A DNA stretch of 64,000 nt from Cognatundibacterium curvum (GTDB lineage: Bacteria > Pseudomonadota > Gammaproteobacteria > Burkholderiales > Burkholderiaceae_D). Where the stretch lies: assembly GCF_014284235.1 (NCBI RefSeq), contig NZ_JACOGD010000004.1, positions 310,001-374,000 of the forward strand. The letters are read 5' to 3'. Shown one piece after another: positions 18,558-27,595 of this stretch. A program made the translations under genes and the position numbers. The notes beneath the pieces are model-generated. The model was not told the DNA's origin, ran no database searches, and worked only from the letters and a program-made list of their open reading frames with translations. Position 1 is the stretch's first letter. Every line of letters starts with the position of its first letter.

Positions 18558-18923
18558 ATGAAACAAAAAATTGCGCTCTTCGCTTGGTTCGCTGCGTCTC
18601 TTATTGTGTTAGGTTGGTGGTATTACCAATTTGGTTTGAATCCAGAATTATCCAGAACTCTAAGAAATGAATCACAGATATATCTGATTATCGGCATGGC
18701 AGTATTATCCTTTCCTTCTGGACTGCTTTACCTTTATCTGTTTGGATTATTAGTTTATGGACTGGATAGCGTCGGCGTCGATTTGCACAAATATGAAATG
18801 CTTGAAGTGCTCATACTATGGGGCGGCATTGTTTTAAGCGGATATTTACAATTTTTTATATTGTTTCCATTTGTTAGAGAAAACTTTCGCTTTCGGCAGG
18901 CACAAAAAAGTATTCATCACTAA
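18558..18923 (+). CDS. Three-TM membrane protein, candidate immunity protein for Rhs tip 2
   Basis: 121 residues starting MKQKIALFAWFAA at ATG 18558, with GAGG six bases upstream; the open frame runs further upstream but that part overlaps the Rhs tip. Three hydrophobic helices (about 5-23, 43-68, 82-102) and a basic C-terminus. It follows the Cys-rich Rhs tip by 10 bp, the usual place for an immunity gene. No known family recognised; role inferred from position only. Confidence 0.6.
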   Translation: MKQKIALFAWFAASLIVLGWWYYQFGLNPELSRTLRNESQIYLIIGMAVLSFPSGLLYLYLFGLLVYGLDSVGVDLHKYEMLEVLILWGGIVLSGYLQFFILFPFVRENFRFRQAQKSIHH

Positions 18924-18932
18924 TCTTCTTCA

Positions 18933-18964
18933 GCATGCAGAGAGCGATGAGTTTCAACTATTGC
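18933..18964. repeat. Inter-cassette repeat, copy b
   Basis: 32 bases matching the 17384-17417 segment (shared GCATGC, TGAGTTTCA and CTATTGC blocks). It marks the end of the second tip/immunity unit, just before the third Rhs remnant. Confidence 0.6.
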
Positions 18965-18998
18965 CCCCTACCAATTCTTTACGTTTTACGACCCTCGT

Positions 18999-19090
18999 TC
19001 AGTGCCCCCTTCGGTGAAACCCTGCCGGACGAGAATCCGCAAAAGACAGGCAGCATCAGTAACTTTGTTTTTAATCTGGGTTTCGTGGGA
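18999..19090 (+). pseudogene. Third Rhs core remnant
   Basis: About 80 bases encode SAPFGETLPDENPQKTGS and FVFNL, the same stretch as in both longer Rhs copies, with a few substitutions. Similarity stops abruptly after FNL and no tip follows. A vestige of a further cassette, too short to be functional. Confidence 0.75.
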
Positions 19091-19222
19091 GGGTCTGAGC
19101 ACGGCGCAGCCGCTATCATTGAAACCGTGCATGACTGAAACCGAGCATCCATCAATGCTTTGATCAATCCTCGTTTTCCAGCCATGCATTACATCGTTCT
19201 TTCTTTTCAGGATAGATATACT

Positions 19223-19687
19223 TCATTTTTTGTAGATACCACAACCAATTACAAACTCGTCTACCCGTTCGAGATAAGTCGATTTATCGTCAACACTTTT
19301 TGTGCTCGGATTAGGCCACTTGTAATACACCCATGCATTGGCTTGCTTACTTGTCGCGGCTAGCATGTCCTTGAAGAGAAATTTTCCATCAGCATCCTTC
19401 ATTTCCAAAACATCCTTATCAACAATTTTTGGCAGCATCCCATGTGCGACCATTTTTCCTTTTTGATTGATCACGAAGATGTAAAGATCCTTATTGGTAA
19501 ATTGTCCCTTGGAGTCATTGAATGCTGCAAAACTTTTCTCAGGCCCATTTTCTTTGAGATAGCTGACGGCTTTTTTTACCAACGCGATGGCATCATCCGC
19601 AGTACCCACTTCTGCAGCGCAAGCCTGAAGCGGACAAAAGACAGCAAAAAGGGAGAGTGCGAAACTCATTAAAATACGCTGCATCAT
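19223..19687 (-). CDS. Periplasmic Cache-domain protein
   Basis: 154 residues: signal peptide (MMQRILMSFALSLFAVF ... ACAAE) and a single Cache_2-type sensor domain (AIALVKKAVSYLKENG; FVINQKGKMVAHGM; later KWPNPSTK and VGCGIYKK-like end). Free-standing secreted Cache proteins bind small ligands in the periplasm; partner unknown. The start at 19687 has AAGGAG six bases upstream and gives a proper signal peptide; the longer frame does not. No chemoreceptor or kinase gene lies beside it. Confidence 0.82.
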   Translation of the reverse strand: MMQRILMSFALSLFAVFCPLQACAAEVGTADDAIALVKKAVSYLKENGPEKSFAAFNDSKGQFTNKDLYIFVINQKGKMVAHGMLPKIVDKDVLEMKDADGKFLFKDMLAATSKQANAWVYYKWPNPSTKSVDDKSTYLERVDEFVIGCGIYKK

Positions 19688-20387
19688 TTTGATCTCCTTG
19701 TTGATCACGACCATTGTTACTTTTCGGTTTAACACCTCAACTTAAGCGTCAGCTCACCATCCACCTTCCGATGTGTTACATCTGACGTAAATCGAGATGC
19801 TGCTCGACACAACATGCAAGTTGGGAATTGAGCACTTGAATACAGTTTCAGTGAATCAATATTGGCAGCTAAAATACTTTATTCAAGGAAAATCTTGTCT
19901 CATCAATGTGAAGTAAACATTGTTCACATTCAGACTCACTGACACTTTCGTCTTGCAAACTGATTTGAGTTAGCACGGAACTGGCTGACATTGATGGGGT
20001 CTCAAATAACTCTATCGAAGTTCGAAATCATTTACAGCTAATCACTATTTAATGCGATAGTTTTCGCTAGGATTCTCTCCAGAAAATTTGACAAGAGCCC
20101 GAATGAAATTCAGATAAAGCTGAGAGTTTGTTGTAACAGGACCTCAGCTTGGGATGCAGGATAATTTGCCTTTCATACCTGATTTCCCGGCTGACTAAGC
20201 GCTCGCTAAGAATTCGCAGTTATTGAAAAAAAGACGCAGACCGGACTCAGGATGTGAGTCGATTACCACTACTCGCTTAGCTTTCGTTTTTTGGCTGCTG
20301 ACAGTCGTGGAAGATACAAGTGGTGAAAGTCAAACACTTCAGTACCTGCGCTTAAACTAAGACTCACATAGCAAATAAGGTAAAGAT
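19688..20387. other. 700-base noncoding gap
   Basis: No gene found. It holds an 8-bp dyad AATGTGAA (19905-19912) / TTCACATT (19923-19930) with a 10-base spacer, which may be a regulator site, and the leader of the decarboxylase gene. Otherwise nothing recognised; possibly decayed sequence at the edge of the Rhs island. Confidence 0.5.
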
Positions 20388-21602
20388 ATGGACACAGAGT
20401 TCGCCGTCAATCCGGAAGGATTGCATAAGGCCATAGACTTGATGGGTCATCATTTCGACAAACCGGAAGTTCTCAATCTACCGGTACAACTACCGGAGCT
20501 GGGAATGGGTTCCGACGCTGTGCTGAATGCGTTAGCACCTGGCATCCTTGGTGGTGCAGCGCGTTTAGGTGAGGCCAGTTCTTTTGCCCACATGGACCCA
20601 CCTACGCCATGGATAAGCTGGGCTATGACGCTGTGGAACGCATCGCTGAATCAGAATCTGCTTCATCCTGCAACGGCACCTGTCGCTCGTCAAATGGAGC
20701 AGCAGGTTTTGGCATGGCTCGCTCCATTTTTCGGTATGAATGGTGGGCATATGACACCAGGTTCGACAGTCGCTAATTTGACTGCTTTGTGGTCCGCGCG
20801 CGATTGCGCAGGCGTTACGCAGGTGATTGCATCAGACGGGGCCCATCTCTCCATCGCGAAAGCAGCGCATATCCTGGGCCTCAGCTATCTGAGCGTGCCT
20901 ATAGACGCCCATGGGGCTATGGACCAGACGCTATTGCCGGATGATTTGAGCAAATCCGCTTTGGTACTCACCGCCGGTTCAACCAGTACCGGTGCCATCG
21001 ACCCGTTTGTGTTGGCGGGACGGGCAGCCTGGACCCATGTCGATGCCGCCTGGGCAGGTCCGTTAAGACTCAGTAAGCATGCGCATTTACTAGGTGGTAT
21101 TGAGTCGGCAGACTCTGTTGCCATCTCTGCACACAAGTGGCTGTTCCAACCCAAAGAATCTGCGCTCGTTTTGTTCAGAGACACAGAGAAGGCCCACGCA
21201 GCGCTTAGCTTCGGCGGCGCGTATCTGGCGACGCCCAATATTGGTGTGCTTGGCTCCCATGGCGCAACTGCTACAGCCCTTTTAGCCACGCTGCTTGCAT
21301 GGGGGCGTGAAGGCGTTGCCCAGCGCATTGAACACTGTATGGGGCTTGCGCACAGTCTGAGAAATTTTATTGCGACTGACGAGCGGCTTGAACTGTATGC
21401 TGAACCGCAAACAGGTATTGTTGTCTGGCGGCCCAAAAACGAAAACGCGTTTGACTATGTCACGCAGCGCTTACCCGTTGGATCAACATCAACGACCTCG
21501 ATTTTAGGTAAGCGATGGTTTCGCAATGTGGCGGCCAATCCAAGTGCGGATATTAATGCCCTGATTGCCAGTATTGATCGCGCTTTAGCTGAGCCTGTTT
21601 AG
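20388..21602 (+). CDS. PLP-dependent group II decarboxylase-like protein
   Basis: 404 residues, fold-type I PLP enzyme of the aromatic-amino-acid/glutamate decarboxylase group. Visible PLP marks: His153 in SDGAHLSIAKAA, Asp219 in HVDAAWAG and the Schiff-base lysine Lys250 in ISAHKWLFQP. It is shorter than typical group II decarboxylases (about 470-500), mainly at the C-terminus, which normally shapes the active site, so substrate cannot be guessed. AAGGTAAAG precedes the ATG. Stands alone in its transcription unit. Confidence 0.82.
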   Translation: MDTEFAVNPEGLHKAIDLMGHHFDKPEVLNLPVQLPELGMGSDAVLNALAPGILGGAARLGEASSFAHMDPPTPWISWAMTLWNASLNQNLLHPATAPVARQMEQQVLAWLAPFFGMNGGHMTPGSTVANLTALWSARDCAGVTQVIASDGAHLSIAKAAHILGLSYLSVPIDAHGAMDQTLLPDDLSKSALVLTAGSTSTGAIDPFVLAGRAAWTHVDAAWAGPLRLSKHAHLLGGIESADSVAISAHKWLFQPKESALVLFRDTEKAHAALSFGGAYLATPNIGVLGSHGATATALLATLLAWGREGVAQRIEHCMGLAHSLRNFIATDERLELYAEPQTGIVVWRPKNENAFDYVTQRLPVGSTSTTSILGKRWFRNVAANPSADINALIASIDRALAEPV

Positions 21603-21798
21603 GTGAAGCGCAATGTTCTTCATCGCAAAGCAAGGTCAACTTTCGCAATGATCCTGGATAGGCGAGCGCAGAACTTGACGCAAAGCGGTTTACTCTCTTG
21701 GTGTTATGTGGATAGTATTCCACATCACAGAGTTGGTTTTCTTCCTTAATTTTATTCTTACTTTAATTCCTTACCTAGCCCAATTGACAGGAGCCACA

Positions 21799-22197
21799 AT
21801 GCGATTCAGTCAGCTATTCGGTCACACCCTTGCTATTTCCCTTTGTACTTGCTGGAGCCTCGCGATGGCGCATGCTGAAACGACCTTGAAAGAACCCGCG
21901 ACTGCCGCTGATCAGCAATTGGTGAATGAGATCCAGCGCCAGCTTGGGGCTTGCTTTACCACGGTCGGGGTGCAGGATACGTTTCCTGTTATTGCTCAGT
22001 TCCCAGCGGATAAAGAGCTCGCGATTATTACGCTAATGCCGCAAACCGGTCCCAGAATCTCAGACAGCTACCACTACACACTGGCGATAGACAAGGCACG
22101 TAAGCAGCTGTACATCAAGCAAATCGGGGGGATCGGCGGTCTGCAAAAAGTCTTCGGCCCGATCAAAGTCGGTACCACTTGTCAGCCTAAATCCTGA
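21799..22197 (+). CDS. Secreted protein of unknown function
   Basis: 132 residues. The start ATG 21799 has AGGAG six bases upstream and gives a signal peptide (MRFSQLFGHTLAISLCTCWS ... AMAHA, cleavage near residue 26). The mature ~105-residue part has two cysteines (GACFTTVG and GTTCQPKS) that could form a disulfide. No family recognised. The open frame begins earlier at 21706 but that extension has no ribosome site. Confidence 0.65.
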   Translation: MRFSQLFGHTLAISLCTCWSLAMAHAETTLKEPATAADQQLVNEIQRQLGACFTTVGVQDTFPVIAQFPADKELAIITLMPQTGPRISDSYHYTLAIDKARKQLYIKQIGGIGGLQKVFGPIKVGTTCQPKS

Positions 22198-22220
22198 ACA
22201 AAACTAGCCACGCCACAAGC

Positions 22221-22251
22221 AAAAAAAGACGGGATCAGTGAACTGATCCCG
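22221..22251 (-). terminator. Intrinsic terminator of the S53 protease gene
   Basis: Perfect 10-bp arms CGGGATCAGT / ACTGATCCCG (22230-22251), with a run of seven A on the plus strand to the left, that is a T run on the minus strand after the hairpin. Located 45 bp beyond the protease stop. Confidence 0.8.
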
Positions 22252-22295
22252 CTGGCTGAAACTATTGGACAATCAAGCAACTATCAGGCAGAGAT

Positions 22296-24944
22296 TTACT
22301 TTGCCGTAATCGTGATCGGCATATTGGTGCTGGTCGTACGTCCGGTCGAATCAGTCACCGTGATTTTCAAGGTGTAGCTGCCAGTGACAGGTGCTGGCCA
22401 GATCGCGGTGATATTCAGGCCACTCATAGAGAAGCCCATACCGAGTGGTGCCCCGGAGATAGAGACCGAGACCCAGCTGGCGCCCGGTGCCGAGATCGCA
22501 ATCACACCACTTACAGCTTTACCTGCCACACCAGTGATGGCTGGTGCACTGACCGTCAGACCAGATGGAGGCGCTGCGGTAATCGTGACGGTATACACTG
22601 CCTGACCCGACAAACCGGTTTTGCTGTCTTTCGCAATCACTGTCACCTGATAAGTTCCTGCAACAGGTGTCGCCCAGCTCACTACACCGGCGCTGCTGAT
22701 GCTCATACCTGCCGGTGCACCTGTGAGGCTGTAGCTCAGTGGATTAACCGATGAGGCAGAAACTGTGAAGTTGAGTGCAGTACCCACTTTGCCTGAGATG
22801 GAAGCAGCAGTCACAACCGGTGGCGTTTGTGCGGTAATGCTGACTGATATCACGCCTTTACCAACCAGACCTGTTTTGCTGTCAGTTGCTACCACTGTGA
22901 CCTGGTAATTGCCCAGTACCGGGCTGGACCAGCTGATCACACCGGCAGCGCTGATACTCATGCCAGCTGGTGCGCCAGTCAGACTATAAGTCACAGGATA
23001 ATCCGAGCTGGTGGTGATGGAATAACTGAGTGCTGTGCCCGCCTTGCCTGTGATCGTGGCGGCGCTTACAACAGGCGCAACGGCAGGTGCGATGGTAACG
23101 GTGTAGACACCTTTGCCGACCAATGCTGTTTTAGTATCTGTCGCATTCACAGTCACGGCATAGGTACCTGCCAGCGGTGTCGCCCAGTTGACCACACCTG
23201 CCGTGCTGATCGTCATGCCAGCTGGCGCACCAGTCAAGGTGTAGGTGACCGGGTTAGCAGCTGTCGCCGATGCAGTAAAGCTTAATGCCGTACCGACTTT
23301 GCCGCTGATCGCTGCACCGGTCACCACTGGCGCGGTCGCCACGGTGCTGCCCCCCATCAGCGTCACGAAATCAGATACATTCGGCGTTCCAAGGCCGGTC
23401 AGTTGATCATAGCCTGACTTCGCAGTACAACTGCCGCAGCTACCATGTGAGCCGCTGGTCACATCAGCAAAGGCCTTTGCATAATTGCCTGGTACTGCAG
23501 CCTGCTGATACAGCGAGGCATGCACCGCACCCAAAGGGGCTTTCGCTGTCAGCGCGCGGGTGGCGTTGGTCACTGCCACGATACCTGCCCATTGTGGCGT
23601 CGACAGACTGGTACCACCGGCACTGATCCAGTTCACCGTAGCGCTGCCAGGATTAATTACGGCAACGTACTGACCGGAATTTGGGTCTGCATTCATGGAT
23701 ACGTCAGCCACGGTACGGCGCAGCGGTGTTCCCATCCCTGGGACTGCTGAAGTCTGGTAGGACGGTGTCGCAGTATATGCACTGACACCACCACCAGTAC
23801 CGGACCAGGCCGATTCAGAGCGGCTGCCAGTGCCGGAATAATTGAGTGTGGTGCCACCTACCGCCACGACTTTGGATGAGACCGAAGGCCAGTTCACTTG
23901 CGTTCCATAATCGCCGGTCGCTGCCAGGTAAGTCATATTTGCCGTGCCGAATACAGCATCCACCGATGCAGTCCAGCTACCTTCGACCGCACCAAAGCTC
24001 ATGGACACTGCACCAGGGCCCATTTTATTGGCCAGTGCGATACCACCGGTCAGGCTATTGATCGAGGCATCCGGTGCTTCAATCAAGACGATTCTGGCAA
24101 GCGGTGCAATCGCATGTGCCCACTGTACGTCCAGCGCAATCTCTGTGGCCCAGCCTGAGTTATAGGCTGGCGCCGCTGCATTCATGCCGCCTGCCGCATT
24201 GGCATACACCACCGAAAATTCGCAACCAGTAGTCGGCGCAGTGGGCAAAGGCAGGCTGGCCGTAGTCGCGATGGTTTTCACGGTACAGGCAGGTAAACCA
24301 AATTTCTGATTGAAGTTATTCAGTTCAGACACGATGTTAGGGTCGTGATAGGCATTCACGATGTATATCGTCTGCCCGGCACCCAGTTGGGCCGCTTGCG
24401 CTGCCGTTAAACCAGTCAGGCTGGCTGGGATAGCTGCCAGGTTGTAGGCAGCACGCACCTGAGCCGGCGTATAAGTGCTGACTGCGCCGGTCGCCATTGG
24501 CTTCAGTTCTGCGCTGGCAGAACCGGTGGCATTGGTACTGGCATTGAGTTCAAAACTGCGCTGCGCACTGCGGATCTGATCTACGGTCAGACCTTTGGGT
24601 GACAAATACTCGGTTGATACTGGAATAGGCTGCTGATGCGCGGGCATCAAGGCCGTACGCTGACTGGCATCGGCATCCAGATCAGAAGGTGTTTCCAGCA
24701 GGACCGGTGCAACGTGGAAAGTCGGGGTGGCGAGCTGATTGGCAGCTTCAGCCGGCACGACTGCCAGTTCAGCCTGCAACGTGGTGGTGCCGGTCGCAAT
24801 CGCTGCGGGTGCTGCGCTGACGGCGGTGTTTTGTGCAATTGGCTGACTGCTGTCGCCGCAAGCGGATAACATCAGCATGACACCGGAAAAAATCACAGTC
24901 CGCGAAAAAACCGGGGAGTGGCTGGCTGTTTTAAGAATATGCAT
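22296..24944 (-). CDS. Secreted sedolisin/kumamolisin (S53) peptidase lipoprotein with Ig repeats
   Basis: 882 residues from ATG 24944 (the longer frame lacks a signal). Lipobox LSAC with Cys29, then a prosegment and an S53 catalytic domain: Glu/Asp in ATEIALDVQWAHA, the oxyanion Asp in LAATGDYG and the nucleophile Ser in GGTSLSTPQW. S53 enzymes are acid-acting serine-carboxyl endopeptidases. The catalytic part ends near GLGTPNVSDFVTLMGG. Four putative-Ig (He_PIG-like) repeats of about 80-95 residues follow, each with GAPAGM or close to it. Expected on the cell surface or released. Divergent from a GNAT gene. Confidence 0.88.
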   Translation of the reverse strand: MHILKTASHSPVFSRTVIFSGVMLMLSACGDSSQPIAQNTAVSAAPAAIATGTTTLQAELAVVPAEAANQLATPTFHVAPVLLETPSDLDADASQRTALMPAHQQPIPVSTEYLSPKGLTVDQIRSAQRSFELNASTNATGSASAELKPMATGAVSTYTPAQVRAAYNLAAIPASLTGLTAAQAAQLGAGQTIYIVNAYHDPNIVSELNNFNQKFGLPACTVKTIATTASLPLPTAPTTGCEFSVVYANAAGGMNAAAPAYNSGWATEIALDVQWAHAIAPLARIVLIEAPDASINSLTGGIALANKMGPGAVSMSFGAVEGSWTASVDAVFGTANMTYLAATGDYGTQVNWPSVSSKVVAVGGTTLNYSGTGSRSESAWSGTGGGVSAYTATPSYQTSAVPGMGTPLRRTVADVSMNADPNSGQYVAVINPGSATVNWISAGGTSLSTPQWAGIVAVTNATRALTAKAPLGAVHASLYQQAAVPGNYAKAFADVTSGSHGSCGSCTAKSGYDQLTGLGTPNVSDFVTLMGGSTVATAPVVTGAAISGKVGTALSFTASATAANPVTYTLTGAPAGMTISTAGVVNWATPLAGTYAVTVNATDTKTALVGKGVYTVTIAPAVAPVVSAATITGKAGTALSYSITTSSDYPVTYSLTGAPAGMSISAAGVISWSSPVLGNYQVTVVATDSKTGLVGKGVISVSITAQTPPVVTAASISGKVGTALNFTVSASSVNPLSYSLTGAPAGMSISSAGVVSWATPVAGTYQVTVIAKDSKTGLSGQAVYTVTITAAPPSGLTVSAPAITGVAGKAVSGVIAISAPGASWVSVSISGAPLGMGFSMSGLNITAIWPAPVTGSYTLKITVTDSTGRTTSTNMPITITAK

Positions 24945-25358
24945 CGTGACTACGCTCCGTAAGTGGGGCGAGGACCACGCAATGTCAACGGGTAAGGATA
25001 TAGACCACGTTGGCAACCCCGCTACCATGGCGCAGATGCGCTGTAGGCCGGTGGCTTTGCGTCTCCGTCTTTCAACGGGTTTGCCCTCAAGAGAGAAATA
25101 CTACACAGCAAGTTTAGGACTGAATTTGTCGCAAAGAAAGTAAAATCCGTAACAAGTTGTATCTTTAACGTGCGAAGTAACAATTTTTTTCTTTTTAAAA
25201 TCAATGACTTGTTATTTTTAAATGCGTTTAAACTAACCTCTGCATAAAGCAAGAGTGACGACTATGCTCGCCGTGAAGCTGAGCAAGGCTATTCTGCTTG
25301 AATATTCTCGTTTGCCAGCGGCAAACCAAAACGGATCAAAAAAACTTTTAAGGAAAAT
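24945..25358. other. Divergent intergenic region
   Basis: About 410 bases between the S53 peptidase and the GNAT gene. It must hold both promoters. The middle part (25150-25230) is strongly A/T-rich. No gene recognised. Confidence 0.4.
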
Positions 25359-25892
25359 TTGAGCACAATGAGTTTCACTCTACGGATACTGAATAACAGT
25401 GACAGCGCCGCCCTGCGCACTTTGCGCTTACAGGCGCTGGCCGACAGCCCAGCCAATTTTGGCGCTGATTTTGGACGCGAATCCCTGCAAGCAGCAAGCT
25501 ACTTCACAGATAAAATAAACCATCCTGACAATATCGGAATTTTCGGTGCATTTGATGGAACACAGTTAATCGCCATGATGGGATTACAGCGTGACAGCGG
25601 TCTTAAACGGCGCCATTGCGCCAAGCTTTGGGGGGTATTTACTGCCCCAGCCTATCGTGGCCAGGGCATTTCAGCAAGTCTGTTACAGATGTTAATCCGT
25701 ATCGCGCGCCAGCAGCCCGGCTTGCTGCATATACGACTGAGCGTCAATGCCCGCAATACGGCCGCGCATCAACTCTATCTGCGTGCTGGCTGGACAGAGT
25801 ATGGACGGGAACCTGATGCACTGTCTGTGAATGGAGAGATGCAAGAAGAAATTCTGATGACGCTGAAGCTAGTTGGGGATCACAGCCTATAA
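25359..25892 (+). CDS. GNAT-family N-acetyltransferase
   Basis: About 175 residues with the GNAT fold; the acetyl-CoA loop is YRGQGISASLLQMLIRIA in the second half, followed by LSVNARNTAAHQLYLRAGW, the classical end of the domain. Substrate unknown. Start: TTG 25359 has AAGGA five bases upstream, while ATG 25368 gives the usual family N-terminus but lies 13-14 bases from that site; either is possible. Confidence 0.85.
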   Translation: MSTMSFTLRILNNSDSAALRTLRLQALADSPANFGADFGRESLQAASYFTDKINHPDNIGIFGAFDGTQLIAMMGLQRDSGLKRRHCAKLWGVFTAPAYRGQGISASLLQMLIRIARQQPGLLHIRLSVNARNTAAHQLYLRAGWTEYGREPDALSVNGEMQEEILMTLKLVGDHSL

Positions 25893-25915
25893 AGAGTTCG
25901 GCGCAGATACCGGCA

Positions 25916-26479
25916 TCATTTCACTTCGCCAGCCGGTAATTTGCCACTGCTTTCCCACTGACGCACGGCTTTACCCAGGTAATCGACTAACTCATTTGGC
26001 ACCGCGAGCGATAACTGGTAGTGCGCGATTTTTAAACCCTGAGGCGTATTGCGGATGACGCCACTGGCCTGACACAGGCCCATTGCCGTGGTGAGCTGCT
26101 CGTCAAACCAGATCACGCTTTGGTCCTCAGTCATTTGCAGATGGCGTCCATTGACCTTGAAAGCCCAGGCAGATGGCCGTGCAAAATGCGGCTTTGCCCA
26201 GGTTTTAAATTCATCCAGTGTCCAGCGTTCAGTTTTATCGGTACCGATATACACCGCATCAGGCGTCATTTTATCAAAGTAGCTTAACCGGGAATGCGCT
26301 GCATCGTCGTGCCATTCGTTCAGAAAACGATTGACTTCCTCCTGCAACTGAGTCGCGGCACGCGCAGGTAAAGCGATGACTGCCGTATTCGCAAATTGTG
26401 GCGCAGCCTGAGCCGGTATCACGGCAGCAGATAAGCAGCCTTGAAATACAAAGCAGATGGCTAATTGATTTGTGTTCAT
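25916..26479 (-). CDS. Secreted NTF2/SnoaL-like protein
   Basis: 187 residues. Signal peptide to about residue 25 (MNTNQLAICFVFQGCLSAAV ... PAQA), then an NTF2-like domain of the SnoaL/DUF4440 kind (FLNEWHDDAAHSRLSYFDKM, later VIWFDEQLTT and GVIRNTPQGLKIAHYQLS). Such domains bind small hydrophobic ligands or act as enzymes; function unknown here. It follows the HDAC-like gene with only 9 bp between, so the two are probably one operon. Confidence 0.8.
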   Translation of the reverse strand: MNTNQLAICFVFQGCLSAAVIPAQAAPQFANTAVIALPARAATQLQEEVNRFLNEWHDDAAHSRLSYFDKMTPDAVYIGTDKTERWTLDEFKTWAKPHFARPSAWAFKVNGRHLQMTEDQSVIWFDEQLTTAMGLCQASGVIRNTPQGLKIAHYQLSLAVPNELVDYLGKAVRQWESSGKLPAGEVK

Positions 26480-26488
26480 AGATGACTC

Positions 26489-27427
26489 CTAATCCAGCCC
26501 CGCCAGCACTTTGATATGCGCAGCGACACTACGCCCCAGTGCAGACAGGTTATACCCACCTTCGAGACAGCTGACTACGCGCCCTTTTGCAAATTCACCG
26601 GCAATCTGCATCACTGCGCGCGTGATCCACACGTAATCTGCTTCGACCAGACCAAGCTGGCCCATATCATCTTCGCGATGCGCATCAAATCCGGCAGAAA
26701 AAAATATCATCTCCGGCCGGTATGCACGTAATGCCGGCAGCCAGTGCTGCTCTACCAGACTGCGGATTTCCTGCCCCTGGCTATGTGCAGGAACAGGAAT
26801 ATTCACCATATTGCTGGCTGGCTGCTCAGTACCGCAGTAGGGATAATACGGGTGCTGAAAAAAACCCACCATGAGCACAGACGCATCATTCCTGAAAATA
26901 TCCTCGGTACCATTACCGTGATGAACATCGAAATCCACGATGGCAATCCGTTTCAAGCCACGTACATCCAGCGCATGGCGTGCTGCCACCGCGACGTTAT
27001 TAAACATGCAGAAGCCCATAGACTCTTTGGCCGTCGCATGGTGACCAGGCGGACGCACCGCGCAAAAGGCATTATCGATTTCAGCGTTGAGCACCGCATC
27101 AGTCGCAGCAATCGCGGCACCGGCAGCGCGCAAAGAGGCTTTCCAGCTATAGGCATTCAGCGCCGTATCTGCATCTAACGGGAAGTGATCATATTCAGAA
27201 CGTTCTGACGGACAGTTTTCACGGATACGATAAATCGCATCGGCGCTATGCACCCTTGCCAGACTGGCCTCGCTTGCCAAGGGTGCGTCACGGCAGTCGA
27301 GCAGGTCCTTGATACGGCTGGCGATCAGCTGATCCTCTATCGCTTGCAAACGCTGCGGGCATTCCGGATGCCAGGATCCCATTTCGTGGCGTTTGCAATC
27401 ATCGTGGGTATAGTAAGCGGTGGTCAT
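26489..27427 (-). CDS. Histone-deacetylase-family deacetylase
   Basis: About 312 residues of the class II HDAC/acetylpolyamine amidohydrolase family. Catalytic features visible: RPPGHHA (active-site histidines), DFDVHHGNGTEDIF (zinc ligands), SAGFDAH and LEGGYNLSALG. Bacterial members remove acetyl groups from polyamines, acetoin-pathway proteins or other small amides. The ATG at 27427 is preferred because TCAGG sits seven bases upstream; the alternative ATG 27433 is too close and TTG 27445 lacks a site. First gene of a likely two-gene operon with the NTF2-like protein. Confidence 0.9.
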   Translation of the reverse strand: MTTAYYTHDDCKRHEMGSWHPECPQRLQAIEDQLIASRIKDLLDCRDAPLASEASLARVHSADAIYRIRENCPSERSEYDHFPLDADTALNAYSWKASLRAAGAAIAATDAVLNAEIDNAFCAVRPPGHHATAKESMGFCMFNNVAVAARHALDVRGLKRIAIVDFDVHHGNGTEDIFRNDASVLMVGFFQHPYYPYCGTEQPASNMVNIPVPAHSQGQEIRSLVEQHWLPALRAYRPEMIFFSAGFDAHREDDMGQLGLVEADYVWITRAVMQIAGEFAKGRVVSCLEGGYNLSALGRSVAAHIKVLAGLD

Positions 27428-27595
27428 GGGCATGCCTGAGTTCAATTACCGGCAGTTTCCCGCGAATTGCATAAATTTGCAAACTGGACACAATAAGTTC
27501 TGCGCGTAATCAGACGTCTGCACGCTCGCCGTTACAACCGCGTTAGCAGAATCAGATTACACTGCGAGTTTCGTTCAGGACAGAGGCAGGCAGCT

